Assembly (NCBI GenBank): GCA_002989075.1
Contig: PSQN01000006.1
Coordinates: 310,001-374,000 of the forward strand
Length of the DNA: 64,000 nt
DNA from: Arthonia radiata
Taxonomy: Eukaryota > Ascomycota > Arthoniomycetes > Arthoniales > Arthoniaceae
Direction: 5' to 3'
The notes beneath the pieces are model-generated. The model did not search any database. It saw only the letters and a program-made list of their open reading frames with translations, and was not told the origin of the DNA. A program made the position numbers and the translations under genes. The stretch's first letter is position 1, and every line of letters starts with the position of its first letter. Shown here piece by piece: positions 25,301 through 36,892 of this stretch.

Positions 25301-26233
25301 ATATAATTGTCATCATCGCCGTGCGAGCCGTTGCTTCGAGAAGATTGGTTTGATATGCGTCTTGATCCAGTGGGGTCGTCGGGGACACCAAGGTTTTCTA
25401 AGTCCACAATTAGAACCCACAGATGCAAAGTTGCGTGTATAGTCTGTGCTCACCTTTGAACTCGTCCAATCTCTCGAAGCTCAGCGGAGACATGTGTTTC
25501 CTCGCGTCCTCGTTCTTCATGCTCACCGTGTGTCGCATAGCTGGTGAGCGCTCTGTGGGTGTCTCCGAGTTTATGCTGGCTGGAGAATAACTGTTGGCTT
25601 CCGCAAGAGCACCAGGAGGTACTGCACCAGGCGGGAGTGCCGGAAGAGATTTATCGAGAACAGTAGGGTTGGAGCTGTTGGAGTTGGCCGAGGGTGCACG
25701 ACCTGACGCTCTCGACTTCTTTCGTCGACGAGCCATCAGAGACTCATGGCATTGCATGCAAAAGATGCCTTGCGACGTGCGGGCGTATCGCAGATTCTCG
25801 ATCTTCTTCTTGCAATTCCGGCACTTGAAGCACTGCGCACAGAACGCCTCTTGACCGGTCAGGATTGCAAGATCTTCAATCTTGTTACCGCATGCACTGC
25901 AGCTATATGTGCAGTTGTTGCATATCAAAGAGCCGTCGCCGAGGAGGAGGAGGTTGGCGTCGGAGTCGAGGAGGGTACCACATGTGTTGCAGCGAAAGCA
26001 ATCAATGTGCCAACGGTTGCCAGCTGGGATGAAAAGGGTCAGTTTGTACGTATAAAGCGAGGGCGGTGTGTTGCGATGGAAGTGAGAAAGTTCAGCTTAC
26101 CTAACTCAAATGCTTTCCCTTCCTCCAGTATGTCGCCGCAGCCTTTGCAGGGGTAGAGGCCATCGTCGGCATCGGTGGGCGTATCTGGCACACCAGTAGG
26201 AGAGTCTAGCGATGGCTCCATCATGGTGGCCAT
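22344..26233 (-). CDS. LIM-domain RhoGAP, Rga1/Rga2 type
   Basis: Four exons are read: 26233-26101, 26023-25454, 25397-22552 and 22487-22344, giving about 1230 aa. Every join restores domain sequence. Residues 27-140 hold two LIM zinc domains: CKGCGD..NRWHIDCFRCNTCG and then CSACGNKIEDLAIL..CFKCRNCKKKI. A long Ser/Pro-rich disordered region follows, then a coiled coil at about 670-815. The RhoGAP domain (about 1038-1230) has GIYRKSG with the arginine finger and ends NIAVVFAPTIMRP. Two LIMs plus a C-terminal RhoGAP match yeast Rga1/Rga2, GAPs for Cdc42 that act in polarity and septation; Lrg1 types have three LIMs. GTPase choice is inferred. Confidence 0.9.
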
Positions 26234-26571
26234 GGATGGAGGGCGATTGAAGGAAGAGAGAGGAGGAAGGAAGGTATGGTAAGCGGATGTTTCAGGGACT
26301 GGGGTAAAACAGGGTGGGGATTGAAGAATGCTCAGAGCGACACATTAGATAGCCTCGACACGCGCGCCAGTAAACGAGTGACTGAGAGACGAGATTGAAG
26401 CGGAGCGCGATGCCACTTCTCTCTCAAGAGGAAGTGGAAGTGCGGACGCGAAGGGGAGGTGGTAAGAGCAATCACTTGAGGAGTAGGAGGATGGATGATG
26501 GACCTTCTGGCTGGATCGAGGGGGTCGTGATCAGCTCGTTCCACGCTAATGCGTTGTCCAATGCCATCGTC

Positions 26572-26585
26572 TAGGGTTAGGGTAG
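26572..26585 (+). repeat. Telomere-like TAGGGTTAGGGTAG in a promoter
   Basis: Two adjoining TAGGG units in the TTAGGG register, about 340 bp before the LIM-RhoGAP start codon, followed by a partly complementary ACCCTCTACCCC. It may bind a telobox/Tbf1-like factor. It is too short to claim a chromosome-end scar. Confidence 0.55.
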
Positions 26586-26737
26586 TACCCTCTACCCCTT
26601 TTGACCTCAAGATGCAAGAGGCAACGTTTTGGACGTTGCACACATTGATAACGCTCGCTGCTTTATTGAAAGCACGTGAGGGAAGTGTGGCTTAACGAGT
26701 CGTACCGAATACGCTAGCGAGTCTTGCACCGCACCCA

Positions 26738-27162
26738 ATGTCTAGTCAGACTATAAACCACCTCCTCAGACCCGCCAGGCCGTCTATCGCGGCATACATC
26801 GTGAAACCCAGCTTTGATCTGCTCACGCTGTCTCGCTTTTGGATTCCTGGAGTCCACAACAACGCGTTTGCGCACGCTAACATCATGGTCTAGGACTCCG
26901 CAACTCATTGGGATAGTCCAGCTGAACAGTATTCCAGCGAAGCGCTCTTCCAGGCTATCATCTGTTGGTGTACAGTTTTCACGTCTTCGATGGGGTGACC
27001 GTCCTAAGACGTGAACAAGAACTCAACAAGTCCTCGCCTCTTCCACTGCTCAAGAACTTTGGTAAGCTCATCGCACCGGCCAAGGATCTGCCTCTCTGTT
27101 TGTGCTCTGAGTTCGAACCATATTCCCAACTTATTCAAACCTGGCCACTGTCATTTTCTTGA
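26738..27162 (+). other. Possible coding relic in two frames, unidentified
   Basis: A 52-codon frame from ATG 26738 reads like protein (FDLLTLSRFWIPGVHNNAF) and stops at a TAG near 26892. After the stop the same frame continues DSATHWDSPAEQYSSEALFQ, and another frame then gives FHVFDGVTVLRREQELNKSS. The composition looks coding, but I do not recognise a family. It could be a decayed gene, an exon set I could not resolve, or chance. Confidence 0.2.
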
Positions 27163-27843
27163 ATGTGTCATGAAATAATCGGAACGAGCAAAGTGACTAG
27201 TCGCATTATTGCATCACATATGTTTCCTTCTCCTTTTCCTTCTCCTTTCATCATAGAACAAGGAAGAACATCCAAGACATCTTGAAACACGGCTTGAGCC
27301 AAGAATGCGTTTGGCCCGCATTCGGTCTCAATCTGGTATACATTAGGGTGTAAGAGCGACCACCGCCACAGGACTAAATCTGTCCTCCAAAGAGATAAGC
27401 AGATGTTTCATACCTTATCTATGACTTGCGATGGTAGACGCTGCAAAGTCTCTGGAGCTGTTATCTTACTATTGTCGTACGGTGGGGACTGAAAGCTCTG
27501 TCTCCGGTCGTGAGCCGCACCTGAACAAATATTGTTCTTGCGTCTCGCTCGCGACATGCGACATTTCTATTATCCTGCGACGTGAACCGAAAAAGAAATC
27601 TTGGCTTCGCAACATGCACTAGGTGGTTCGTGAGATCGCACTAATGACAAGTGTCTCATTACGTGCCTTAATACAATGTCTTATTAAGCGCCATCAAATG
27701 CCGTGATCACCTTGCTTCCAACTTCCACCCCTGCAAGAGTGTCCACGGCCCCTCTAACCCATCAGCAGCGCTTTACGCAAGACGACCGCACGCCCTAGGC
27801 ACCATTCCACAAAGCGCCCACTGCCTTCCTCCACGGGACCAAC

Positions 27844-28101
27844 ATGGACGACAAGCCGCCAAAGCCGGACGCCAGCACGCGTCACAAGATCGCTCAATTT
27901 CTCAGACACCCTATCCACGGAGAGACAACACCCATCGAGCCATCTATCGAGGAAGATGTACAGATAACACCTACCGAAAACACCGCACAGCGAAATAAAG
28001 GGGATCTCACCATTCACAGGCAAGAGACAGAGGCGGACAAGAGAGCGGAGGAGAAAAAACAGGACAAGAAGAAGCAGAGGCACAAAATGATAAGCACTTG
28101 A
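27844..28101 (+). CDS. Small charged hypothetical protein, 85 aa
   Basis: A single open frame with a good start context (ACCAACATGG). It encodes a polar protein with a Lys/Glu-rich tail (RAEEKKQDKKKQRHK). No domain, signal peptide or membrane segment is visible. The opposite strand also has an open frame here. It could be a real small gene or chance. Confidence 0.3.
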   Translation: MDDKPPKPDASTRHKIAQFLRHPIHGETTPIEPSIEEDVQITPTENTAQRNKGDLTIHRQETEADKRAEEKKQDKKKQRHKMIST

Positions 28102-28333
28102 GCCATGGCGGGATGTCCCAACTCGGTGAAGACGTAGGAGAATAGTTGCGGAGACCCTGCGCATAGAGATAGCAATAGACTGGTGCTTCGAAGGCACGTC
28201 TGCGCTGGTAGAAGAAGGCTGGGTAAAACGAGGTCATCTGCTCTATCACTTTTGCCATCTATTCATACACACGTAGTCTCATAAGCAAGCCATCAAGTAC
28301 AATACTCAAAGCCAAACTTGTTCTGCCTGTGCT

Positions 28334-31300
28334 CTACCTCAGGCCTTGCACCTGCCCTTGCACCCGTCTCGCTAGATAATAAGCCACGAGATTCAATTGC
28401 GCTTCCCTCGCTTCTTTTAGCAAACCCCAATACTCGTCTTTCCTCTCCTCTCCAAAATGCCCGAAGAGATCGAGGCACAGCTCCGTGTCCGCTCTTCGCA
28501 CATCCGGGTCCTTGTCGTCAAGGAGATTCACGGCCAGCGTGCCGAGCTGCTGTTGCTGCGCCTGGCTCAGCGGCCGGGACTGCTGGCGCATTACTATTTG
28601 TAGCTTGCTGAGGACGGATAAGGACATAGTGGTGCTGCGGGCTTGCTCCTCTGCGCTCTCACGGTTAACGAAATCGAGAACAGCGTCTAGCACGTCGCCG
28701 ACTTGGCCACCAGCGTACTTGACGAGCTCAGTCGCCGTGCGCTCAAGATCCGCCACGAAGTGGGGAGACGACAGCACCATACGCCCCGCCACGAGCGTTG
28801 CGCACACTGCCTGTGCAAACTCCTGACGCACTTCAATGGCGCTCTTGTGCAGATTCGCGACACTTCGGATAGTAGCAAGAGCTTGCGACTTGAGGCTAAT
28901 CGCTTTCGTGGCGTTAACACGAAGCGTTTCAGGAGCAGCCTCGATGTATCCTACAAGAGCCAGCATCAGCTCAGACATGAGGCGCGCAGAGTCGTGAGAA
29001 GGGAGCTTGACGAGATCTTGGAGGCGGCGGAAGCCGTGAGCGTCCAGCGTTTTCGCGCGCAGGCGCTCGATGCCGCTGGAGAGGATGCGACGATTTTTGA
29101 GGATCTCGGCGCGGTCTTGGTTGCTGCCGTCGATTGTCAAGGAGATGCCTTTCTTGCTTGGTGAGACTGAGCGAATGTCGTCATGCGTTGGCTGAGTCCT
29201 GTCTTCGCTCTCTCGGTCGGCATTTGGGGGAGGCAGGTTCTGTTCGTTCACGGCCAGCTCTTGGAGTACGGCTTGAGGCGGATTTTCATTGTGCTGTGGA
29301 GTTTGGTCGCGAGCGCTCGCATCTTCGTGCACTTCCACGCCGTCCTTTGAAGATGGGCCCACAGGTTCTTCGCGAGCGGTTGGAGGGCTGCTGTGAGAAC
29401 TCTGAGCCTTCGGTGCTTTGACCTGATTTGATGACGTCGACTGCTTTGCTAGCGACTTGGACTTCTGTGCTGGCTCTTCGGCAATAGGAGATTGATTCAT
29501 AGCAGATCCACCAACCTTTGGTGGCATTACAAGTGTAAAATTATCTTCTTCGGCCATACTGGGCATGGCAGAATGACTCGATGTGGGTCGATCATCCTCG
29601 ATATGCTGGGCTCGAGGTGTCCTGCGACCATGTGTTGCTGGTCGGCTGTGAGGTTGCACCATGGTCATGTTGTCATCACCAGGCGAGGAGCCGGTCACTC
29701 GTTCGCCCGATTCTGTCTTCGGGGTGGACGATTTAGTGGAGTCTGTTCCTTGGACAGTCTTTGGGCGCTGCTTCTGAGGACTCACGCGCGGGCTTGCTGT
29801 CCTTGACGAAATGTCAGTGCCACTTGTTCCGGGTCTACTGGCGGACTGCGTCTTCTTGTGCGTAGCAACACTGCTCGTGGTGGACGACTTGGACGTAGAT
29901 CTAGTTGGGCTATGCTCCGAACCGCGTGAAGGAGGGCTTTCAGGCCGCAATAATCGGCGGCTGGCATACGGGTCAGCTGTTGCAGGTCTGGCGATCTCCG
30001 GACGTTTTGGCCTTCGCACAGGTCCAGACATCAACGAGCCCTGACCAGTACTCGCCGAGGTGGTGGCTGTTGGCCGAGATTGGGATGCTTGTGAAGAAGA
30101 ACCAGTAGGGTGGCCACGCATAGATGAGCCGTTTGACGCAGGAGCCGCTCTAGGCGTCGGCTTTCCGGCTTCTTTGACGGGCGATAAGTTAGCCATGGCC
30201 GAGTTCGGTCGATCTGGCATGCGCTTTGCGGCCAGCGCGGCCCTCTTCTGAGCAGCAATTGTCTCCTTCAAATTCGACCGAGAACTAGAAGCTGCAGCTC
30301 TGGGGTTCGCCATGCCTGGACCAACGCTGCTAGTGAAGGATGACTGGGTCGCGTTTGGGTTCGCAGGATCCTTTTCTAGCAGCTGTCTCGACTTCGCATC
30401 AAGCGTGTTCATGATAGTCTCTCCTCGATCTTGCCAGATCTGTGCAAAGGCCCAGAAGGCCTTTCGCATCGTCTCACGGACCTTCGGATTTGCATCAGCC
30501 AGACCCTTCTTGATAGACTTCTCGACAAGCTCAAGACCCCCGCTGTGTTCAAACTGTGCCTTGTTATGGTTTTGCCGTCGCATAAGAGTCTTGAGCCACC
30601 CAGCAGCAAATATTCGAGGCTGCACGTTCTTATCTTCGACTGCGTGCCCCACGTGCTGCAGAAGTCGGACATTATAGGACACTTGGCTGATAATAACATC
30701 GACGGTAGTATTACCATTCTGAGCGGCAATGTTTTTTGTAGCAGAACACATCTTCGTCATGTTCTGCATCAAGACCTCAACACAAGGGTCTAATGCCGGA
30801 CCGAGGGTGCGCGCAAGCTCTTGGACGAGTTGACATCCGTTGCTCGACATTGTAGTGCGCAGACTGTTCACCACTTTTAGTATGCTGTCTAGCATATGCC
30901 GTATATGTCCAACAAATGCAATGTGGTAATCATCTGGCGCATTACCTTGCAGATAGCGTCTGATCTTCAGCACGTCATTATCTCTTGCCATCCAATTGGC
31001 TTCACTTTCACGCCCTTCAAAGTGCGGCTGCATGCTGCGAAACGTGTCATCAAGCTCTCTTTGGGAGCCGATATAGAGTGGGTCGATATGTGTAGCCTCC
31101 TGAGACGGCGGCAGAACAGATTCGTTTGCATCGACGTTCGCACCGTTATAAGGCGTTTCCTGCCGCGCAGGAGGAGGATGTGGCGCAGCAGCGGAAGAAG
31201 AGAGTTCTGCAGGAACTGGTATGCTCAATTGCGACAAGATATGTGAGGCGATGGACTTGCGGACGTCTTTTGCAACTAGTTGGCGTTTCAGGTCGGCCTT

Positions 31301-32009
31301 TGCGCGGTCAGGCGCGTCTCTAGTTCATTGTATCAGCGCAAAAATCTTTATTTCCCGAGTTCCATCGCCCTTAAACGTACCTGAAAAGGTCGACTAGACT
31401 CAGCTTCGCCCGCTCGCGTATCGTGCCGTCCGCATGGTCAAGACACTCTACAAGCGGTGGCACGAAGCTTTTGAATTGCAACGACTGCTCGGCATGCATC
31501 TATAGCGGGTCAACGTAGCCCCAGCAAGACCTGATAGCGCATGCGCATACTTTAACGACCCATTGTATACCACAGTCTTTGGCGCGAACGTTATTGCTTT
31601 GTATGGCACCTTCACGAATTGCTTTTTCCATATCCGCAGGCCGCGCAGGCCATAAATCGCACAAGCATTGAGAGGCGACAGAGCGATAGGTTTCTTTGGC
31701 ATCACCGAGTCGATCCAGAAGCGCGCCAAGAACATCGATGCGCGGAGAGAAGATCGCGCTGACTTGGTCTTGAAGAGTCAGACGCTTGATGAGATGGCTT
31801 AGCGTGGAGAATCCTGTGGTAACGAGAGGAGAGGAGGTCTGCGAGGCGATGGCAAGGCGGATGCATTCGATCGTGGGAGGCTGCGCGCTTTCAGGTACTC
31901 GTTGATGTTTGATGTTCGATTTGAGGCTATTGAAAAGGGTGAGCTTGGAGTCTGTAGAGGCTGAAGGCTTCTTGAGGGCAGCCAGAAGGTTCTGCGCGAG
32001 CTCGTCCAT
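28334..32009 (-). CDS. stu1: CLASP-family microtubule-binding protein Stu1
   Basis: Three exons, 32009-31551, 31499-31381 and 31319-28334, give about 1187 aa. I chose ATG 32009 (MDELAQNLLAALK) because CLASP proteins start close to the first TOG/HEAT array. Residues 1-190 form TOG-like helical repeats. The CLASP_N domain follows (about 290-530), with MTKMCSATKNIAAQNGN and NPKVRETMRKAFWAFAQIW. The centre is a Ser/Pro/Arg-rich, basic, microtubule-binding linker. The last 240 residues form another HEAT-like region. Stu1 stabilises spindle microtubules and helps capture unattached kinetochores. Only exon 3 is long and intron-free. Confidence 0.88.
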
Positions 32010-32345
32010 GGCGATGGACGATGTTGAGGAGAGCGCACCTAGTAGATATAGGTATGTAATCCGTTGTTCAATTGAAAGCACGGTCCTTAGCGGGTTCACC
32101 TAGTGTTTGTTTACTTCGTAACCCTAAGCCCTACCATCCTCTTCGACTCATTCTCAGTTGCTATGGCCTGGCTACTCTGACTCCACTCATCTCATCAACG
32201 ACAGCTTCGAGCTTCTCTTGTCTCTACTGCTGTACCGAATGATCGGCGAAGTTGACGCTTTAACAGCCATATCAATAGAGCTCTCGGGTCCTGCGTCCAG
32301 TCGAATGACACCAACTGCACTCGATTTTGGATGCGCCCTCGTCGT

Positions 32346-34099
32346 CTAAACCCTTAGCGGTTTGCTGCCTGGTTTGCCTTCTGTAAACATACCTCGGATG
32401 CAATACTCCTGCTTACAGGTCTGACATGTCCGCATATGATTGTTTCGGCACGGAGCACACTTGATCGTGTCAGTATCAAAATTTTAAATCGTGTAGATTT
32501 ACTAACTATGCGCCCACAATCCCAGCATTCGCGCTTGACGCCAGACTACGAGAAGATATCAGTGAGTGGCTTTGGTTGATATAATTCATAAGCGCAGCTT
32601 TAACCCCACATCCCGCCTGAGCCGCTTCCGTTCATCTCTTCGGAGACCAAGCAGTCCATGCATAGTCCGAGGAAGATTCTCGGTACAGCTCCTGAGGAGT
32701 TTACTCCCACTTTATGTTCGAAAGCTCTGGCTGCGTTTCTCACCTCATTTGTTCTCGTGCCTGTCATTTCCACAGGCCAGCACCTCTCGTCCCACCATTT
32801 AAAGCATCGCTCACACCATCGGCCTATCAAGCACTCGGAGCAACGAACAAATAATGGCGGGAAGGCTGATCCTTGGGTTACACTGGGCCGCTGTGCATCC
32901 TTGATTGAGGACGAGTGGAGAGGTGGTGGATCGAGAAGTGGTAGATGATCCTGCCTCGAGTTGCTGTAGCGTGCGGGTATCTCAATCGTTGATGAGCAAG
33001 TGGTGCATCCGCTGGGACCAAGGGCCACATCTGCAACTGCAGGCGCCAGCAGCGACTCGTTCGGGCGAGGGTCTTCGAGCGCTGTAGCCGTGAAGGTATC
33101 GATATCATGTCGAGGTCCCCTGCAGAGCACGGCATCGAAGGCGATAATACCTTCACATGCTCTCAGTGTATCAGCCCATTCTGCGAGCTCCTGAGACCGC
33201 TTGACAACACGACCCGCGGCCTGGTACCAACGATCTTCACAATGAAACAGAGCTGTGTTAAGGCTCTCTTGTGACCTCTCATTCCAGTTTGCCCCAATCT
33301 GAGCGCCATCAGAATTAGTCACGCCAGAAGACAATGGTGCGGGGCTTAACGCCGTGTGCGGCGAACTTCTCGGAGTGGATCGTAGATTTCGAGGGCCTCT
33401 GCTTCCGAAGACATAAAGTCCCGCCAATTTCGGCGTACCTTTGGGCCGCGACGGTCGGACTGAGTATTTCAGGATGCCCATGAGCTTGCGATGGTTCAAG
33501 TGCTGTGCTTCTCGAACGGAGAGTAATTTGACGTTAGTGTCGGACATGATCTCTCCAACAAGATCTGCAGGCACGCTCAATCCATCCAGAATCAGCGTGT
33601 GGATATTTTGCAATGCATTACTTCTTCTCAAACGTGAGAAGATACCCCTGAGCGGACCACAATAAATGTCATCCTCGGTCAGGGACTAGAAGCCTGAGTA
33701 TCAGCACCACGCAACTTAAAGTGCTTACGATCATAGCATTTGGTTCTATAGAGGGCTCTTGTCCCAACGTCGGCTGTCTCATCGCGAGAATGGCTACCAG
33801 TGTTATGCGGATAACGAGTGCTGAAGCTCTAAACTTACCTCGTCCATTCGTTCGCTCCTCCAATTGACCCCTCCTCGATCTACCTGCATATCTGGTACTT
33901 GAGCGGCTTTGCATCTTGAGAGATCAGTGTATCTATAAAATTCTGGAGCATCATGGAGTACACCTCTGAAGGCTGTATTGGTGGCGGCCAAGGCGAGCCG
34001 AGATGTGATAGGTAGGTATGGAGAGAGCTGATGAAGGATGAGGGAGGTGCATAGCAAGTCCAACAAAGACGTTGGTAGTCTATCTGTATCCATGGGCAT
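32346..34099 (-). CDS. F-box protein with cysteine-rich C-terminus
   Basis: Exons 34099-33839, 33773-33729 (45 nt) and 33685 onward join in frame (..RMDE/PTLGQ..NAMI/SLTEDD..). An F-box-like segment opens the protein (LPTSLLDLLCTSLILHQLS, then RLALAATNTAFR). Cysteine pairs appear late (RCSECLIGRWCERC, LGLCMDCL). The third exon stays open to a TAA at 32600. Downstream, 32545-32507 and 32459-32346 read SGVKRECWDCGRI and CAPCRNNHMRTCQTCKQEYC, which looks like the rest of this zinc-ligand region, with GTTAGT..ATCAAG between. The join of exon 3 to these is unresolved: the GTTAAA donor gives the wrong phase, while GTCTCC at 32647 is in phase but weak. If the join fails, the protein ends at 32600. 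Likely an SCF substrate adaptor. Confidence 0.65.
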
Positions 34100-34370
34100 C
34101 TAATATAATTGATCTACCAGTAGCCAGAATGCAGTCGTAGTGCAGAAGTTACCTATCGTTGTACTCTACATGTTCATCGGGCACTACTCGTCGTCCGATC
34201 TCGAAATCACTGACTCGGATGACGGAGATGTTTCCGAAGTCAGATAAGTTGTGAGGCGCAAAAGTATCGTGTCTTCGAGAAGGCCGCTTTCAAAGCCGCA
34301 ATGTAGAATTTTACTCTACTTATGTCTTCATCATGCACGCCACTTCTTTACAAGCAACCTTTTGCACACA
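34100..34370. promoter_or_regulatory. Divergent promoter region F-box/UFD1-like
   Basis: A 271-bp spacer between divergent start codons. No gene is visible. Confidence 0.4.
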
Positions 34371-36737
34371 ATGTCGGAAGCAGAGCCGGCGATGCGGTGG
34401 TCATCGCAGTTGAACTTAACTGCGGCGCCTCCGTCACTTCACGGTGACAAGATCATACTCCCCCAAGAGGCCTTAGAGCAACTCCTCAACGCCGCTCCGC
34501 AAATCAATACTGGCTCAGGTGTAGCGCAAGGCACGAGTAGCTTCGATCCTTTCGACCCGTATTCAGTGGCTGCGCAACGCCATGCCCGGTCTCAATTCGT
34601 TCCGAGAGAGCAGAAGTTGCCACATCCTCTGACCTTTCGGCTGGTCAATCCTGAGAATGGGCGGCTCATATACGCTGGCATACAAGAGTTCTCCACACCC
34701 GAAGGATGCGTTACTTTAAGCGCTTTCTTGGTGGAAGCCCTCGGTTTCCATCAGCCAAAGGAGCGGGACGGGCGCCAAAATGAAGAGCAAGGTTCAGAAT
34801 TGGAGACAGTTTCTGCGGACTCGCAGAAAGTCACAGTACATTTTGAAGAGCTTCCCAAGGGGACCTTCGTCAAGTTGCGTCCACTCGAAGCTGGATATGA
34901 CCCGGAAGATTGGAAAGCGCTGTTGGAGTCACACCTGCGGGCGAGCTACACTACTTTGACTCGGGGTGAGGTTTTGACGATACGACCAAACGCCACAGAG
35001 GCTTTTCAATTTCTTGTTGATGAGTTCAAGCCTGCTGGAAACGGCATCTGTGTCGTGGATACGGATCTTGAAGTCGACATCGAGGCGTTGAACGAGGAAC
35101 AAGCGCTTGAGACAATGAAGAAATACGCACAGAAACATAGATTGGCCTCGGGTACGGACGAAGGCAGCTCTCGAGGCGGCACTTTGAAGTTTATGAAGCG
35201 CGAGAGCGGCCAGGTTCTTGCTGGCGATTACGTTGATTACGAGCTCAGTTCATGGCCGCGGGCTGAGGACCTGCAGATCAGTCTGGAGGCGCAAGAGGAC
35301 AATCTGGGCCAGCTGGACCTCTTTGTAAGCCCCTACAGTTCCTATCAGCGTGCCAAACCAAGAGAAGACGAGCACATCTTTGCAGACTTTGAAGATCGGC
35401 CTTCCAAGCGCGTCAAGCTCACTCCTTCGAACATCGAGCTTGAAACCGCTCAATCACTCTACGTGACTGTTCACGCATCCCCGGCACCTTCCCGCGATGA
35501 GAAGCCTAGGCTTTTCACCATTGTTGCCAACGTAGCCCCGTCGAAGCTACCCAATGGTACAGCATCTCAGTCCATTCCTGCTGCTGCCAGCCCCGGTGCC
35601 GATGAAGCCATATGCTCTAACTGTCACCATCACGTCCCTAGGCAATCAATCGCTCTACATGAAGGTTATTGTAGACGAAACAACACTCGTTGCTCTCAGT
35701 GCGATCGGGTGTTCCAGCGAAACTCCTCGGTACTCAAAGAGCATTGGCACTGCGACAGGGAAGGATGCAGATCATCCGGAGCCACCTCGGAGAGTCAGAC
35801 TCATCACATACGCCTGGCACACACGCCCCTCCGCTGTCCGTCCTGCTCATATCCGGATGATTTTCCATCACTCTCTACTCTCGCCCAACACCGTACAAGC
35901 ATCTGCCCAGGCAAACACATCCTCTGCCGTTTCTGCCATCTCGCCGTCCCACAAGGGGGCAGTGGCGATGATCCATTCGCCGCGCCAGACCCCGAGGTTG
36001 TGCTTTCGGGCATGACCGCGCACGAGGTCGCTGATGGCGCACGAACGACCGAGTGCCATCTCTGCAGTCGCATCATTAGGCTGAGAGATATGGAGACGCA
36101 TTTGAAGAATCATGACTTTGAGCGCCGGACGAAACCAACGCCCCGCGTGTGCAGAAACGTGCTCTGCGGTCGCACGCTGGACGGAGCGAGCGCAAACGGC
36201 GATACGAGGAGTGCCAGCAAAGTCGGCCAAGGGCCAGGCAATGAGGTCGGCCTTTGCAGCCTTTGCTACTCGCCTCTTTACGTGACGTCGCATGATCCAG
36301 AGGGCAGAGCTCTGAAGCGGCGGGTAGAACGGCGCTACTTGACACAGCTCACAGCAGGATGTGGGAAAGCTTGGTGTCGCAATCCGTTCTGCAAGACGGG
36401 CAGAACGGCTCTTGCAAAAGAAGGCCAAGGAGAACCAGGTAAGCTACTCACTATTGCAGAGGCTATGCCGATCGTGAAGCCATACGTTGAAGGGCTGCTT
36501 AGTGCCGATGGGGAGACTACACCATTGCACTTCTGCACGGACGAAGCGAATCAGCGCAGAAGGAACATGGCTGGTTTACTCGAGGCTGAAGGCAAGAGCA
36601 CGCCCACTGCAAAGTGGTACGGCTGGCCGTGGTGTGTCGCCGCGCTAGAGGCGCAAAAAGGAGACCTGGGCAAAGCTCAGGAGTGGCTGAAGAACTTTGC
36701 GCCGACCGTCGAGGAGGAGACTCAGAGGCGTCCATAG
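34371..36737 (+). CDS. UFD1-family protein with C-terminal zinc fingers
   Basis: One uninterrupted frame. I chose ATG 34371 (MSEAEPAMRWSSQL), giving 788 aa, because conserved sequence begins there. The UFD1-type double-psi-barrel region (about 10-260) includes KIILPQEALEQLL, PLTFRLVNP and VHFEELPKGTFVKLRP, then LTIRPNATEAFQF. From about residue 414 there are several CxxC/H zinc ligands (CSNCHHHVPRQSIALHEGYC, RCSQCDRVF, CRFCHLAVP, CHLCSRII). The tail has further CxxC and arginine-rich segments. UFD1 proteins partner Npl4 and Cdc48 in pulling ubiquitinated clients. This large fungal form with zinc fingers is distinct from the short canonical Ufd1, so its exact partner set is unknown. Confidence 0.82.
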   Translation: MSEAEPAMRWSSQLNLTAAPPSLHGDKIILPQEALEQLLNAAPQINTGSGVAQGTSSFDPFDPYSVAAQRHARSQFVPREQKLPHPLTFRLVNPENGRLIYAGIQEFSTPEGCVTLSAFLVEALGFHQPKERDGRQNEEQGSELETVSADSQKVTVHFEELPKGTFVKLRPLEAGYDPEDWKALLESHLRASYTTLTRGEVLTIRPNATEAFQFLVDEFKPAGNGICVVDTDLEVDIEALNEEQALETMKKYAQKHRLASGTDEGSSRGGTLKFMKRESGQVLAGDYVDYELSSWPRAEDLQISLEAQEDNLGQLDLFVSPYSSYQRAKPREDEHIFADFEDRPSKRVKLTPSNIELETAQSLYVTVHASPAPSRDEKPRLFTIVANVAPSKLPNGTASQSIPAAASPGADEAICSNCHHHVPRQSIALHEGYCRRNNTRCSQCDRVFQRNSSVLKEHWHCDREGCRSSGATSESQTHHIRLAHTPLRCPSCSYPDDFPSLSTLAQHRTSICPGKHILCRFCHLAVPQGGSGDDPFAAPDPEVVLSGMTAHEVADGARTTECHLCSRIIRLRDMETHLKNHDFERRTKPTPRVCRNVLCGRTLDGASANGDTRSASKVGQGPGNEVGLCSLCYSPLYVTSHDPEGRALKRRVERRYLTQLTAGCGKAWCRNPFCKTGRTALAKEGQGEPGKLLTIAEAMPIVKPYVEGLLSADGETTPLHFCTDEANQRRRNMAGLLEAEGKSTPTAKWYGWPWCVAALEAQKGDLGKAQEWLKNFAPTVEEETQRRP

Positions 36738-36892
36738 CCGTGATAGCTTCAAGCCTAGAATTCCAAATGAAGACCATGAAGTATGCATGTACCATTCTCA
36801 CATGCTCTTACCTGCTTCCGCCCCTGCGCGTCACGCAATAAATAACTCGACCTTGCATCCTCACCCGCTACTTGCAACACTTAAGAATCGCA

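Larger units (their letters stand above)
26234..27843. other. Gene-poor region upstream of the LIM-RhoGAP gene
   Basis: The first few hundred bases should be the LIM-RhoGAP promoter and include a telomere-like motif (26572-26585). A broken coding-like stretch lies at 26738-27162. The rest (about 27170-27840) shows pyrimidine-rich tracts and no gene I can support. Confidence 0.4.

Noticed and set aside
26572-26585. Interstitial telomere or chromosome-fusion scar
   Set aside because: Only two units, in a promoter, with core genes on both sides.
27107-27125. GTTCGAAC string resembling a tRNA T-loop
   Set aside because: No flanking stems or A-box; it lies inside the coding-like relic.
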